DNA of 64,000 bases from Massilia sp. Leaf139 (GTDB lineage Bacteria; Pseudomonadota; Gammaproteobacteria; Burkholderiales; Burkholderiaceae_D). Made by a program: the position numbers and the translations under genes. How positions within the stretch are numbered: the stretch's first letter is position 1; every line of letters starts with the position of its first letter. Of this stretch, positions 20,442 to 29,006 are shown piece after piece. Under the pieces are notes generated by a model, which saw nothing but the letters and a program-made list of their open reading frames with translations, was not told where the DNA came from and did no database searches. The stretch covers positions 89,194 through 153,193 of the forward strand of contig NZ_LMOJ01000001.1 in NCBI RefSeq assembly GCF_001424165.1, given 5' to 3'.

Positions 20442-20948
20442 TTAGTCCGACGAGGCGTCGCCCTGCTGTGCACCCGCGCCCTGCTCCAGGAAGGAGCGCA
20501 GCATCCAGGCATTCTTCTCGTGCACGTCCATGCGGGCCGTCAGCATGTCGGCGGTCGGGTAGTCGTCGAGCTCGTCAGACACCTTGACGCCGGCGCGCAG
20601 GGTGCGCACCAGGGTTTCGTTACCTTCGACCAGCTGGCGGATCATTTCCTTGGCCGACAGCACTTCCGGCTCTTCGGTGATGCTCGACAGCTCGGCATAG
20701 CGCTTGTAGGTGGCCGGCGCGAAATGGCCCAGCGAGCGGATGCGCTCGGCGATGTCGTCCAGCGCGTTCCACTGCTCGGTGTACTGTTCCTCGAACATCA
20801 CGTGCAGGGTCGAGAACATGGGGCCGGTGACGTTCCAGTGGAAATTGTGCGTCTTCAAATAAAGCATGTAGGCATCGGCCAGGACGGTCGAAAGCGATTC
20901 GACGATCTTGGCGCGGTCTTCGGTACTGATTCCGGTGTCCATGTGCAT
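20442..20948 (-). CDS. dps: Dps-family ferritin-like DNA-binding protein
   Basis: 168 aa. Forms dodecamers that oxidise and store iron and protect DNA under stress. The ferroxidase signature is clear: KTHNFHWNVTGPMFSTLHVM then FEEQYTEQWNALDDIAERIR, supplying the His, Asp and Glu of the intersubunit iron site. A C-terminal tail (GAGAQQGDASSD) replaces the Lys-rich DNA-binding tail seen in some Dps proteins; the N-terminus is also poor in Lys, so direct DNA binding is uncertain. Start ATG 20948 with AGGAGA eight bases upstream; a second Met two codons later is possible. Monocistronic. Confidence 0.94.
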   Translation of the reverse strand: MHMDTGISTEDRAKIVESLSTVLADAYMLYLKTHNFHWNVTGPMFSTLHVMFEEQYTEQWNALDDIAERIRSLGHFAPATYKRYAELSSITEEPEVLSAKEMIRQLVEGNETLVRTLRAGVKVSDELDDYPTADMLTARMDVHEKNAWMLRSFLEQGAGAQQGDASSD

Positions 20949-21162
20949 TGCGATTCTCCTGTGGTGAAATGGCAGTGTTGGTGAAAATTACAACACTGTT
21001 AACAATGCAACAGCTTAGCACTGGCTGGAAAATCCTGTCGCCGGGTGCTCCGTTTCAAATCCGGGACAAGGCAAAGCTGTGCGTCGCGGCCCCGACGCTT
21101 GTGCTACGGTTGGGTCACTGGATCGTCAACGCATGCGCAAACAAGGCGCGAAAGAGGCCGGC

Positions 21163-21468
21163 ATGGAAAAGTTTTTGATCGTATTTCGGGGCGCCACCGT
21201 GGGAGAATCGGAGGGGCCGCGCCACAATCCGCTGCAGTGGGATGCCTGGTTCGATGGGCTGGGCGCAGCCCTCGTCGACCGCGGCGCCTTGAGCCACGGC
21301 AGCGTGGAAGTGCCGACGCGGCTGATCGGCCCGAAGCTGAGCAGCAGCGCCTTGTCCGGCTATTGTCTCGTGACGGCAGCGGATTTCAACGAAGCCGTGC
21401 GCCTGGCCGAGTCATCGCCCATCTTCGACGAACAAGGTTCCGTTGAAATTGCGCACTTGATGGCTTAG
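21163..21468 (+). CDS. YCII/DGPF-related small protein
   Basis: 101-aa protein of the YCII-related fold (ferredoxin-like, dimeric). It begins MEKFLIVFRGA and contains WDAWFDGLGAALVDRGAL and GYCLVTAADFNEAVRLAESS, the usual layout of these proteins. Function of the family is uncertain; some members act with ECF sigma factors, but no sigma factor is adjacent. The ATG at 21163 has AGAGG upstream; an ATG ten codons earlier (21133) is an alternative. Its last four bases overlap the 3' end of the convergent thioesterase gene. Confidence 0.75.
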   Translation: MEKFLIVFRGATVGESEGPRHNPLQWDAWFDGLGAALVDRGALSHGSVEVPTRLIGPKLSSSALSGYCLVTAADFNEAVRLAESSPIFDEQGSVEIAHLMA

Positions 21469-21893
21469 GCAGCCTGCAGGCTTGCCAAGACGTCGCGCAC
21501 CGGCGCCGGAATCGGCACCGACTTGCCGCTCGGCCGATCCACGTACACGTGCACGAAATGCCCGGCCGCCGAGGGCAGGGGCTCGTCGTTGCGGAACAGG
21601 GCCAGCTCGTAGCGCACGCTCGAATTGCCGAGCTTGGCAACGCGCACGCCGACGTGGATGGTGTCGGGGAAGGAAATCGAACTGAAGTAGGAGCAGCTCG
21701 TCTCGACGACGAAGCCGACGATCTCGTCCTTGTGGATGTCGAGCACGCCGCGGTCGATCAGGAAGCGATTGACTGCGGTGTCGAAGAAGCTGTAGTAGTT
21801 GACGTTGTTGACATGCCCGTAGCTGTCGTTGTCCATCCAGCGCGTCGGCAGCGCCATGAAATGGGGGAAGGCGGAGCGGGGCGTGTCACGCAT
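21465..21893 (-). CDS. YbgC/4HBT-type acyl-CoA thioesterase
   Basis: 142-aa hotdog-fold thioesterase. The 4-hydroxybenzoyl-CoA thioesterase-type active-site segment is ALPTRWMDNDSYGHVNNVNY, with the catalytic Asp in DNDSYGHVNN; the helix YYSFFDTAVNRFLIDRG follows. Likely hydrolyses short or medium acyl-CoA in the cytosol; the substrate cannot be predicted. ATG 21893 (MRDTPRS) is preferred because AAGGAC lies seven bases upstream; a TTG two codons earlier is the only longer option. Convergent with the YCII gene and just downstream of hslO on the same strand (30 bases), possibly co-transcribed. Confidence 0.88.
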   Translation of the reverse strand: MRDTPRSAFPHFMALPTRWMDNDSYGHVNNVNYYSFFDTAVNRFLIDRGVLDIHKDEIVGFVVETSCSYFSSISFPDTIHVGVRVAKLGNSSVRYELALFRNDEPLPSAAGHFVHVYVDRPSGKSVPIPAPVRDVLASLQAA

Positions 21894-21923
21894 CGTCAAT
21901 GTCCTTTCAGTCCGGTGCCTGGA

Positions 21924-22880
21924 TCAGTGTTTTACATCGGGAGCCGGCGCCAGCGCGTCGGCCGTGGTCGCGGTGGCGAACAGCTGGGCGCAATCGACCT
22001 TGTCGAAGGCGTAGTGCTTGCCGCAGAAATCGCAGTTGATGCCCAGTTCGCCGAGATCGGCCAGCGCCGATTCGACTTCTTCCTGGCCCAGCATCTTCAG
22101 CATGTTGCCGACCTTTTCGCGGGTACAGCTGCAGTGGAATTGCGGGTGCTGCGGATCGAAGACGCGGATCGTCTCTTCCCAGAACAGGCGGTTGAGCAGG
22201 GTTTCGATGCCGGTGCTGAGCAGTTCCTCTTGCTTGAGCGTCTGGCCGAGCATAACGGCGCGGTTCCAGGTTTCCAGGTCTTCCTCTTCGCTCGCCTGCT
22301 TGGTCTGGTCGTCCTTGCCGCTGTGGCGCGGCAGCTTTTGCAGCAGCAGGCCGCGCGAGACCTTGTCGTCTGCCGCCAGCCACAGCCTGGTGTCCATCTG
22401 TTCCGAACGCAGCATGTAGTTTTCGATGACGGTTGCCACGCTGTCGCCGTCGAGCGGCACGATGCCCTGGTAGGGCTGCTGGCCCGGCATCTTTTCCAGC
22501 GGATCGAGCGTGATCACGAAACGGCCGCGGCGGTTCACGTTGAGCAGGTCGGTCAGCGTGGCGTCGTCGGCGATGGTCGCGTCCGGGTTCAGTTTCGCCG
22601 TGGCGCGGATGCGCAGGTCGGCGTCGCACTCGACCACCAGCAGGCGCACCGGGCCGTCGCCGTGGATCTGCATCACGATCGAGCCGTTGAATTTCAGGTT
22701 GGCCGACAGCAGGGCGCTTGCCGCCACCATCTCGCCCAGCATCGAGCGCACGGCTTTCGGATAGCCGTGGCGGGCCTGGATCTCGCGCCAGGTGTCGGAA
22801 ATCTCGACCAGCTCGCCGCGCACGGCGGCGTTGTCGAAGATGAATTTCTGCAGGGTGTCCTTGGTGTCCGTTGTCGTCAT
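21924..22880 (-). CDS. hslO: redox-regulated chaperone Hsp33
   Basis: 318 aa. Oxidation-activated holdase chaperone in the cytosol. The N-terminal substrate-binding domain carries FIFDNAAVRGELVEISDTW and LGEMVAASALL; the C-terminal zinc redox switch has the CxC pair in FHCSCTREKVGNML and the CxxC pair in INCDFCGKHYAFD. All four Cys are present. ATG 22880 lies four bases after the stop of the gamma-carbonic-anhydrase-like gene, so these two form an operon. Confidence 0.97.
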   Translation of the reverse strand: MTTTDTKDTLQKFIFDNAAVRGELVEISDTWREIQARHGYPKAVRSMLGEMVAASALLSANLKFNGSIVMQIHGDGPVRLLVVECDADLRIRATAKLNPDATIADDATLTDLLNVNRRGRFVITLDPLEKMPGQQPYQGIVPLDGDSVATVIENYMLRSEQMDTRLWLAADDKVSRGLLLQKLPRHSGKDDQTKQASEEEDLETWNRAVMLGQTLKQEELLSTGIETLLNRLFWEETIRVFDPQHPQFHCSCTREKVGNMLKMLGQEEVESALADLGELGINCDFCGKHYAFDKVDCAQLFATATTADALAPAPDVKH

Positions 22881-22883
22881 TGT

Positions 22884-23408
22884 CTATCCGATTTGCTTGA
22901 GCTGTGCCTTGAACAATTGGCCGCGCGCCACATAATTGGCGGCGTTGCCTTGCAGGCGCAGCAGGTCTTCTTCCGTGAGCGTTCGCACCACTTTCGCGGG
23001 CGAACCCAATATCAGCGAGTGATCCGGGAACTCTTTTCCTTCGGTGACCAGGGCGCCGGCGCCGACCAGGCAACCCTTGCCGATTTTGGCGCCGTTCAGG
23101 ATCACGGCCTGGATGCCGATGAGCGAACCGTCGCCCACCGTGCAGCCATGCAGCATCGCCTGGTGGCCGACCGTCACGCCTTTGCCGAGCGTGAGCGGGT
23201 AGCCCATGTCGGTGTGCATGACCGTGCCTTCCTGGACGTTGCTGTTTTCCCCGATCGTGATGCGTTCGTTGTCGCCGCGAATCGTGACGCCGAACCAGAC
23301 CGAGGCATTGGCCTCGAGGGTGACTTTGCCGATCAGGTTGGCCGAATCGGCGACAAAGGCCGACGCATCGATCTCGGGCGCATGCTCGCCCAGCTGGTAA
23401 ATCGCCAT
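22884..23408 (-). CDS. gamma-class carbonic anhydrase-like hexapeptide protein
   Basis: 174 aa with left-handed beta-helix hexapeptide repeats ([20 protein letters not shown] ... [21 protein letters not shown]). The three zinc-ligand His regions are visible in [20 protein letters not shown], matching the YrdA/PaaY group. It may hydrate CO2 or act as an acyl-thioester hydrolase; many such proteins lack strong carbonic-anhydrase activity. The ATG at 23408 starts the conserved [14 protein letters not shown]. It directly precedes hslO. Confidence 0.9.
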   Translation of the reverse strand: MAIYQLGEHAPEIDASAFVADSANLIGKVTLEANASVWFGVTIRGDNERITIGENSNVQEGTVMHTDMGYPLTLGKGVTVGHQAMLHGCTVGDGSLIGIQAVILNGAKIGKGCLVGAGALVTEGKEFPDHSLILGSPAKVVRTLTEEDLLRLQGNAANYVARGQLFKAQLKQIG

Positions 23409-23573
23409 GGATGTGCTCGCGGAAGATTGAAATGGCGCTATTTTACGCCCTCGCGTCCGCTCCGGTTGCACCGCGCCGCCGATTGGTGGCAAATGGGGAC
23501 GACGGGCAGGAAACCAAGGGGCCGCGTATAATGCGAACGACCGTACTTTTTCTGCCGTTTCGCCACCCTTGCC

Positions 23574-24452
23574 ATGAAACCTTCCCGTTCCGAATTCCTC
23601 ACCATCCGCGGCCTGCGCACCCATGTGCGCCACTGGGGCCGCGAGGGCGCGCCCACACTGTTCATGTCGCATGGCTGGATGGACATGTCGGCATCCTTCC
23701 AGTTCGTGGTCGACCACCTGGCCGGCGACTGGCACGTGATCGCCAACGACTGGCGCGGCTTCGGCCTGTCGGAACGTTCGCATTCGGACACCTACTGGTT
23801 TCCGGATTACGTGGCCGACCTCGACGCCCTGCTCGAACACTATTCCCCTGGCGAACCCGTCAACCTGCTGGGCCACAGCATGGGCGGCAACATCGTCAGC
23901 ATGTATGCGGGCGTGCGTCCGGAGCGTGTAAAAAAGCTGATCAACCTGGAAGGCATCGGCCTGATGGGCGCCAAGCCCGAGCAGGCGCCAAAGCGCATGG
24001 CGAAATGGCTCGAAGAGTTGCGCAGCCCGCCCACGATGCGCGGCTATGCCAGCCTGGAGGAAGTCGCGGCGCGCCTGCAGAAGACCAATCCGCGCCTGCC
24101 GGGCGAACGCGCGGCTTTCCTGGCCGAACACTGGTCGGCGCGCAACGAGGCCGGCGAATACGAGATCCTGGGCGACCCGGCGCACAAGATGAGCGGGCCG
24201 CTGCTGTACCACCTCGACGAGATGATCGCCATGTGGAAACGTATCAGCGCGCCGGTGCTGTGGATCGAGGCGGCGGAGACGGAGATGTGGCGCTGGATGG
24301 GGCCGCAGGATCAGATGCGCGTCGAAGTGGATCGGCGCCTGGCGCACATGGCTTCGGTCGAGCCGCACATCGTGGCCGAGGCGGGGCATATGGTGCACCA
24401 TGATCAGCCGGCAGTGTTGGCGGCGTTGATCGAGGCGTTTTTAGCGAAGTGA
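23574..24452 (+). CDS. alpha/beta hydrolase
   Basis: 292 aa. Classical hydrolase fold: oxyanion region [10 protein letters not shown], nucleophile elbow [12 protein letters not shown], and a late His in [15 protein letters not shown]; the Asp is probably in the [10 protein letters not shown] region or close by (an acidic residue after the sixth strand). Cytosolic; substrate unknown. ATG 23574 is divergent from the gamma-carbonic-anhydrase gene with a 165-base gap. No operon partner downstream, where a repeat and paired palindromes occur. Confidence 0.88.
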   Translation: MKPSRSEFLTIRGLRTHVRHWGREGAPTLFMSHGWMDMSASFQFVVDHLAGDWHVIANDWRGFGLSERSHSDTYWFPDYVADLDALLEHYSPGEPVNLLGHSMGGNIVSMYAGVRPERVKKLINLEGIGLMGAKPEQAPKRMAKWLEELRSPPTMRGYASLEEVAARLQKTNPRLPGERAAFLAEHWSARNEAGEYEILGDPAHKMSGPLLYHLDEMIAMWKRISAPVLWIEAAETEMWRWMGPQDQMRVEVDRRLAHMASVEPHIVAEAGHMVHHDQPAVLAALIEAFLAK

Positions 24453-24457
24453 TGGGG

Positions 24458-24492
24458 ACGCGTGGGCGGGTTTTCCGCCTACGTGTTCAACG
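24458..24492. repeat. degenerate copy of the GTGGGC repeat element
   Basis: ACGCGTGGGCGGG followed by TTTTCCGCCTACGTGTTCAACG. It matches the first arm of the element at 47233-47258 with a few changes. Confidence 0.55.
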
Positions 24493-24506
24493 TTCGCTTG
24501 AATCGG

Positions 24507-24554
24507 TGCAAACGATATTTGCATCAGAGCCTTGAACTGCAAACAATATTTGCA
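24507..24554. repeat. pair of near-identical 17-base palindromes
   Basis: TGCAAACGATATTTGCA (24507-24523) and TGCAAACAATATTTGCA (24538-24554) differ at one base and start 31 bases apart, about three helical turns. Each is quasi-palindromic and the two can also pair with each other around a 14-base loop. They lie between two convergent genes. Operator pair, hairpin terminator and mobile remnant are all open; I cannot choose. Confidence 0.6.
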
Positions 24555-24557
24555 CCC

Positions 24558-24956
24558 CTACAAATGCCGCGTCTCCGCCGGCGGCACTTCCCACTCATCG
24601 TTACGCCCATCGACATACCGCACCGGCGCCGCAAGCAGATCCTCCAGCGGCAAATCGTCCAGGCTCGCCACTGTTACCGCATGAAAGGCCCCGAGCCGTG
24701 GCGAGCGGCCGGTCGAGAACACGTTGATGCCGCAACGGCGGCAAAAATAGTGGCCATCGCGCTTCGTGTGAAACCGGTACTCGCTCAACGCGGCGTCCCC
24801 GGACAGCAGACGGAAAGCGCCGCTCGGCACCTGGATCGCCCAGAAGCGCATCTTGGTGCAGATCGAGCAGTTGCACTTGATGGTGCCGGCTGCGATCCCG
24901 ATATCGGCCTCGTAGCGCACCGCGCCGCAGTGGCAGCTGCCGTGGTAGGTCGTCAC
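24558..24956 (-). CDS. GFA-family zinc protein
   Basis: 132 aa of the glutathione-dependent formaldehyde-activating enzyme (GFA/CENP-V) fold. Zinc-binding Cys motifs are GSCHCGAVRY, IKCNCSICTKM and FCRRCGINVF. The fold binds two zinc ions; a true glutathione-formaldehyde activity is rarely proven for such proteins. Start is GTG at 24956, chosen because GAGGAG sits just upstream and the conserved region begins at once. A second GFA member, with different sequence, is at 56792. Confidence 0.86.
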   Translation of the reverse strand: MTTYHGSCHCGAVRYEADIGIAAGTIKCNCSICTKMRFWAIQVPSGAFRLLSGDAALSEYRFHTKRDGHYFCRRCGINVFSTGRSPRLGAFHAVTVASLDDLPLEDLLAAPVRYVDGRNDEWEVPPAETRHL

Positions 24957-25075
24957 GTCTCGCTCCTCGATGGTGAAACGGCAACTCTACCATTGCACAC
25001 GCGGCATGCGGCCAGCGCCGCGCCGCGCAATGCGGCGTACAATGCTCCCTCATCCAGAAAAGCCCTTCGCGCACC

Positions 25076-25909
25076 ATGCTGAAAGTCGATCTCCACTGTC
25101 ATTCGAATGTCTCCGACGGCGTCCTCACCCCGAACGCCCTGGCCGCCTACGCGCGCAAGGGCGGGGTCGACGTCTGGGCCCTGACCGACCACGACGAAAT
25201 CGGCGGCATCAAGGCGGCGCGGGCGGCGGCGAACGCGCAGGGCATGCGCTTCGTGCCCGGCGTCGAGATCTCGGTCACCTGGGCCAACCAGACCGTGCAC
25301 CTGGTCGGCCTGCAGGTCGACGAGGACAACCCCGAGCTGCTGGCGGGCCTGGCCAAAACGCGCCATGGCCGCGACGCGCGCGGCCGCGAAATCGCCGCCC
25401 AGTTGGAAGCGGCCGGCATCCCGGATGCCTACGAGGGCGCACTGAAGTACGTCGGCAACCCGGATCTGCTCTCGCGCACCCATTTCGCGCGCTACCTGGT
25501 CGAATGCGGCAAGTGCTCGACGACCACGGAAGTCTTCAGGCGCTTCCTTACCGAAGGCAAGCCGGGCTATGTGCCGCACCGCTGGGCTTCGCTGCCCGAG
25601 GCCATGGGCTGGATCCGGAGCGCCGGCGGCATCCCCGTGATCGCGCATCCGGGGCGCTACAAGTTTTCGCAGACGGCCGAGGACGCGCTCTTCGACGAGT
25701 TCCGCCAGTTGGGCGGGAGTGCGATCGAGGTGGTGACCGGCAGCCACACGCCCGACCAGTACGCGACCTATGCGGAAGTGGCGCGGCGCTACGGTTTCCT
25801 CGCTTCGCGCGGGACGGATTTCCATGCGCCGGGCGAGGCGCGGGTGGAGTTCGATGCGTTGCCGCCGCTGCCGGCGAACGTGACGCCTGTCTGGCACGAT
25901 TGGTTTTGA
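25076..25909 (+). CDS. PHP-domain phosphatase, RNase AM/3',5'-nucleoside bisphosphate phosphatase type
   Basis: 277 aa. Metal-dependent PHP-domain phosphoesterase: VDLHCHSNVSDG, VWALTDHDEIGG, PGVEIS, RTHFARYLVE, PVIAHPGRYK, GTDFHAPGE cover the expected His/Asp/Glu metal ligands. E. coli Rnm (YciV/TrpH) of this family removes 5' nucleotides from short RNAs and dephosphorylates 3',5'-bisphosphonucleotides. As in E. coli, a yciO homologue is close by, separated here by htpX. ATG 25076 begins the conserved MLKVDLHCHS. A large inverted repeat starts five bases after the stop codon. Confidence 0.93.
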   Translation: MLKVDLHCHSNVSDGVLTPNALAAYARKGGVDVWALTDHDEIGGIKAARAAANAQGMRFVPGVEISVTWANQTVHLVGLQVDEDNPELLAGLAKTRHGRDARGREIAAQLEAAGIPDAYEGALKYVGNPDLLSRTHFARYLVECGKCSTTTEVFRRFLTEGKPGYVPHRWASLPEAMGWIRSAGGIPVIAHPGRYKFSQTAEDALFDEFRQLGGSAIEVVTGSHTPDQYATYAEVARRYGFLASRGTDFHAPGEARVEFDALPPLPANVTPVWHDWF

Positions 25910-25913
25910 TTTT

Positions 25914-26018
25914 GTAGGGTGGGCTTCGCCCACGCGGTGATACGTTACGGCGAGATCGTCGAGTACGAGATCGGAGCCGGTTCCGTATCACCGCGTGGGC
26001 TCGGAGAGCCCACCCTAC
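25914..26018. repeat. composite inverted repeat of the GTGGGC family
   Basis: Two arms (25914-25944 and 25984-26018) in opposite orientation, each itself a hairpin: GTAGGGTGGGC-ttc-GCCCACGCGG and the reverse form ending GCCCACCCTAC. The outer pairing extends through GTGATACG/CGTATCAC. The 39-base centre is unique. The structure is like a head-to-head REP pair. Confidence 0.85.
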
Positions 26019-26068
26019 AAAACCGGCGACGATATCGGCCGCGCTTAAGCGCGCCATAAGCCGCTTCC

Positions 26069-26097
26069 CTTGAATTTTCCACATTGCAGCCTTATCT
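26069..26097 (+). promoter_or_regulatory. candidate sigma-32 heat-shock promoter of htpX
   Basis: CTTGAAT, 14-base spacer, CCTTATCT, compared with the enterobacterial RpoH consensus CTTGAAA-N11-16-CCCCATNT: six of seven and six of eight positions match. It lies 40 bases before the htpX ATG; htpX is a known heat-shock gene in E. coli. Confidence 0.6.
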
Positions 26098-26136
26098 TGG
26101 CAGCCTGATAAGTCATTCCTGCCCTGGAGGCAAGCC

Positions 26137-27030
26137 ATGAAGCGCATTGTGTTATTCCTCGCCACCAACCTCGCGGTTGTGCTGGTGCTGACGGTCGTCC
26201 TGAACCTGCTGGGGGTCGGACGCACGGTGGGCGCGGAGGGCATTAATGTCGGCGCGCTGGCCGTGTTCTCGCTGGTGGTGGGCTTCACCGGCTCCATCAT
26301 CTCGCTCCTGATGAGCAAACCGATGGCAAAGTGGTCGACCGGCGCGCGCGTCATCGACCAGCCCCAGAACTCGACCGAACTGTGGCTGGTGAATACCGTG
26401 CGCCAGTTGTCCGAGCGCGCCGGCATCGGCATGCCGGAAGTGGCCGTCTACGATGGCGAGCCGAACGCCTTCGCCACCGGCGCGTTCAAGAATTCGGCGC
26501 TGGTCGCCGTCTCCACCGGCCTCCTGCAAGGCATGAACCGCGACGAAGTCGAAGCCGTGCTCGGGCACGAGGTGGCGCACATCGCCAACGGCGACATGAT
26601 CACGCTGACCCTGATCCAGGGCGTGGTCAACACCTTCGTCGTGTTCTTCGCGCGCGTGGTCGGCTTCTTTGTCGACAAGGTCTTGCTGCGCAACGAAGGC
26701 GGCCGCGGCATCGGCTACATGGCCGCCGTGTTCGTCTGCGAAATCCTGTTCGGCCTGGTGGCCTCGATCATCGTCGCCTGGTTCTCGCGCAAGCGCGAAT
26801 TCCGCGCCGACGCCGGTTCCGCGAAGCTGCTGGGTACGACGGTGCCGATGCAGAACGCGCTGGCCCGCCTGGGCGGCTTCCAGCCCGGCGCCTTGCCTTC
26901 GTCGATGAGCGCCTCGGGCATCTCCGGCAGCGGCGGCGGCTGGGGCGCGCTGTTCTCGACCCACCCGCCGATGGAAGAACGCATCGCGGCCCTGCAAGCC
27001 CTGAGGTCCAATTCGCAAGGAACCCATTGA
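26137..27030 (+). CDS. htpX: membrane zinc metalloprotease HtpX
   Basis: 297-aa inner-membrane M48 protease involved in membrane-protein quality control. Two N-terminal helices ([20 protein letters not shown] and [20 protein letters not shown]), a cytosolic segment [19 protein letters not shown], the zinc site [13 protein letters not shown] (HExxH near residue 143), two further helices and the third ligand region [15 protein letters not shown]. The tail [20 protein letters not shown] and [13 protein letters not shown] is typical. ATG 26137 follows CTGGAGG. Its stop touches the ATG of the yciO-type gene (TGAATG). Confidence 0.97.
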   Translation: MKRIVLFLATNLAVVLVLTVVLNLLGVGRTVGAEGINVGALAVFSLVVGFTGSIISLLMSKPMAKWSTGARVIDQPQNSTELWLVNTVRQLSERAGIGMPEVAVYDGEPNAFATGAFKNSALVAVSTGLLQGMNRDEVEAVLGHEVAHIANGDMITLTLIQGVVNTFVVFFARVVGFFVDKVLLRNEGGRGIGYMAAVFVCEILFGLVASIIVAWFSRKREFRADAGSAKLLGTTVPMQNALARLGGFQPGALPSSMSASGISGSGGGWGALFSTHPPMEERIAALQALRSNSQGTH

Positions 27031-27654
27031 ATGAGCCAGTTCTTCCAGATCCATCCTGAAAATCCGCAGAAGCGCCTGATCGCGCAGGCGGCGCAGATCC
27101 TCCGTTCCGGTGGCGTGGTCGCGCTGCCGACCGACTCGGCTTATGCGCTGGTCTGCCAGCTCGACGACAAGGGCGCGGTCGAAAAGCTGCGCCGCGTGCG
27201 CGGCATCGACGACAAGCACCACCTGACGATGCTGTGCCGCGACTTGTCCGAAATCGCCCAGTACGCACGCGTCGACAACGTCCAGTACCGCCTGCTGAAA
27301 GCCACCATGCCGGGGCCCTACACCGTCATCCTGGAAGCGACCAAGGAGGTGCCGCGCCGCCTGTCGCATCCGTCGCGCAAGACGATCGGCCTGCGTGTGC
27401 CGGAAAACGTGATCACGCTGGCGCTGCTCGAGGAACTGGGCGAGCCGCTGATCGGCACCACCCTGCAGTTGCCGGGCGACGAGCACATGCTGTCCGATCC
27501 GGACGAGGTGCGCGAGCGCCTGGAAAAGCAGATCGAGCTCGTCATCGACGGCGGCGCCGGCACGCTGGAAGCGACCACCATCATCGACCTCACCGGTTCG
27601 GAGCCGGTGCTCGTCCGTGAAGGCAGGGGAGATCCTGCCGCCTTCGGTTTATAA
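27031..27654 (+). CDS. yciO: Sua5/YciO/YrdC-family protein (YciO type)
   Basis: 207 aa. The YrdC-like fold is shown by AQILRSGGVVALPTDSAYAL, RRVRGIDDKHHLTMLCRDLS, the ATP/threonine pocket around KATMPGPYTVILEATKEVPR and TIGLRVPENV. The N-terminal segment HPENPQKRLIAQAA and the length fit YciO rather than the essential TsaC; YciO's exact role in threonylcarbamoyl-adenylate chemistry is unsettled. Begins immediately after htpX, probably translationally coupled. A site-2 protease follows after 68 bases. Confidence 0.9.
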   Translation: MSQFFQIHPENPQKRLIAQAAQILRSGGVVALPTDSAYALVCQLDDKGAVEKLRRVRGIDDKHHLTMLCRDLSEIAQYARVDNVQYRLLKATMPGPYTVILEATKEVPRRLSHPSRKTIGLRVPENVITLALLEELGEPLIGTTLQLPGDEHMLSDPDEVRERLEKQIELVIDGGAGTLEATTIIDLTGSEPVLVREGRGDPAAFGL

Positions 27655-27722
27655 ACGGCTGCCCCACGGCCGCCCTCACGGAGCCGGGCAGCAAGGCCCG
27701 GCTCTGCTAGAATCGCTCCCCT

Positions 27723-28376
27723 ATGGATGAAATCATTCGCAATATCGCAGTCTATGCGCTGCCCGTTCTGTTCGCGATTACCCTGCACGAAGCCGCCCAC
27801 GCCTATGCCGCACGCTATTTCGGCGACAACACGGCCTATGCGCAGGGGCGCATGACCCTCAATCCGATCTCGCACATCGACCCGTTCGGCACCATCATCA
27901 TCCCGGTCGCGCTCTACCTGACGTCCGGCTTCGTGTTCGGCTATGCCAAGGCGGTGCCGGTGCAGTTCGGGAACCTGCGCAATCCAAAGCGCGACATGGC
28001 CTGGGTGGCACTGGCGGGCCCAATGGCGAACTTCATCATGGCGGTGCTGTGGCTGATCTTTGCGGTCGCACTCGAGCGCTTCGGCGTGAGCGAAGACTTC
28101 CCGCACAAGGTGGCCCAGGCCGGCCTCGTGACGAACCTGCTGATTTTCGCTTTTAATCTGTTTCCGCTGCCGCCGCTCGACGGCGGACGCGTGGTGACCA
28201 GCATGCTGCCCAACGCCCTGGCCTATAAATTCGCGAAGATCGAGCCCTACGGCTTCTTCGTCCTGCTCGCGCTGCTGTATTTCGGTGTACTGGCCTTCTG
28301 GGTGCAGCCGGTGATGTGGCTGGGCGCCCAGGCGGTGGAATTCTTCGCCTGGCCCGTGACCTTCCTGCTGAGCTGA
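27723..28376 (+). CDS. site-2 protease family (M50) membrane metalloprotease
   Basis: 217 aa with about five membrane helices. The zinc site is ITLHEAAHAYAARYFGD (HExxH at about residue 22) and the second ligand is in the NPDG-like motif PLPPLDGGRVV (about residue 156). This short S2P form, without PDZ domain, is common next to yciO and tryptophanyl-tRNA synthetase genes in betaproteobacteria; its substrate is unknown. ATG 27723. The stop TGA overlaps the ATG of the following methyltransferase (TGATG). Confidence 0.92.
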   Translation: MDEIIRNIAVYALPVLFAITLHEAAHAYAARYFGDNTAYAQGRMTLNPISHIDPFGTIIIPVALYLTSGFVFGYAKAVPVQFGNLRNPKRDMAWVALAGPMANFIMAVLWLIFAVALERFGVSEDFPHKVAQAGLVTNLLIFAFNLFPLPPLDGGRVVTSMLPNALAYKFAKIEPYGFFVLLALLYFGVLAFWVQPVMWLGAQAVEFFAWPVTFLLS

Positions 28377-28945
28377 TGCATACACCCACACCCGATGCTT
28401 CCCCCTGGGTGCGCCGCTTCGCCGCCGGCGTGCGGGCCGGCGAGGTGCTCGACCTGGCCTGTGGCGGCGGCCGCCACGCGCGCCTGTTCGCGGCGCTCGG
28501 CCATCCGGTGCTGGCGGTCGACCGCGACCCGCAGGCGCTGGCCCTGGCCGCCGGCCCCGGCATCACGACCCTGCAGACCGACCTGGAAGAGGGGGGCGCA
28601 CGCTGGCCCTTCGCGGCCGGGCGCTTCGCCGGCATCGTCGTCACCAACTACCTGCACCGGCCGCTCATGAACGACCTGGTCAATAGCCTGGCGCCGGGCG
28701 GCGTGCTGATCTATGAAACCTTCGCGCTGGGTAACGAGTTGTACGGCAAACCGTCGAATCCGGCCTTCCTGCTGCACCCGGGCGAATTGCTGGAGCTGGC
28801 CACCGGCACGGGCTTGACGGTACTGGCCTTCGAGGACGGCGTGGTCGCGCTGCCGAAGCCGGCGCGCGTGCAGCGGCTCTGCGCCGCGGGGCGCGCCTTC
28901 CCGCAAACCGAGGCGAAGCTCGACCATTTAGTTGGTCGGGAATGA
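28376..28945 (+). CDS. class I SAM-dependent methyltransferase
   Basis: 189 aa. SAM-binding motif I is VLDLACGGGRHARLFAALGH, with the acidic residue of motif II in LAVDRDPQAL and a later hydrophobic strand FAGIVVTNYLHRPLM; SLAPGGVLIYETFA is the post-motif region. Resembles small TehB/UbiE-like methyltransferases of unknown substrate. Translationally coupled to the site-2 protease by a TGATG overlap, so the two form an operon. Longer open frame upstream lies inside the protease gene and is ignored. Confidence 0.88.
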   Translation: MHTPTPDASPWVRRFAAGVRAGEVLDLACGGGRHARLFAALGHPVLAVDRDPQALALAAGPGITTLQTDLEEGGARWPFAAGRFAGIVVTNYLHRPLMNDLVNSLAPGGVLIYETFALGNELYGKPSNPAFLLHPGELLELATGTGLTVLAFEDGVVALPKPARVQRLCAAGRAFPQTEAKLDHLVGRE

Positions 28946-29006
28946 ACCATAGTGGCGGACGATCCGCTACAATCAGATTTTTATATTTCGGCACGTACCA
29001 CTGATT

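Noticed and set aside
25914..26018. Insertion sequence or transposon end
   Set aside because: No transposase frame between or beside the arms and no target duplication seen; it matches the dispersed repeat family.
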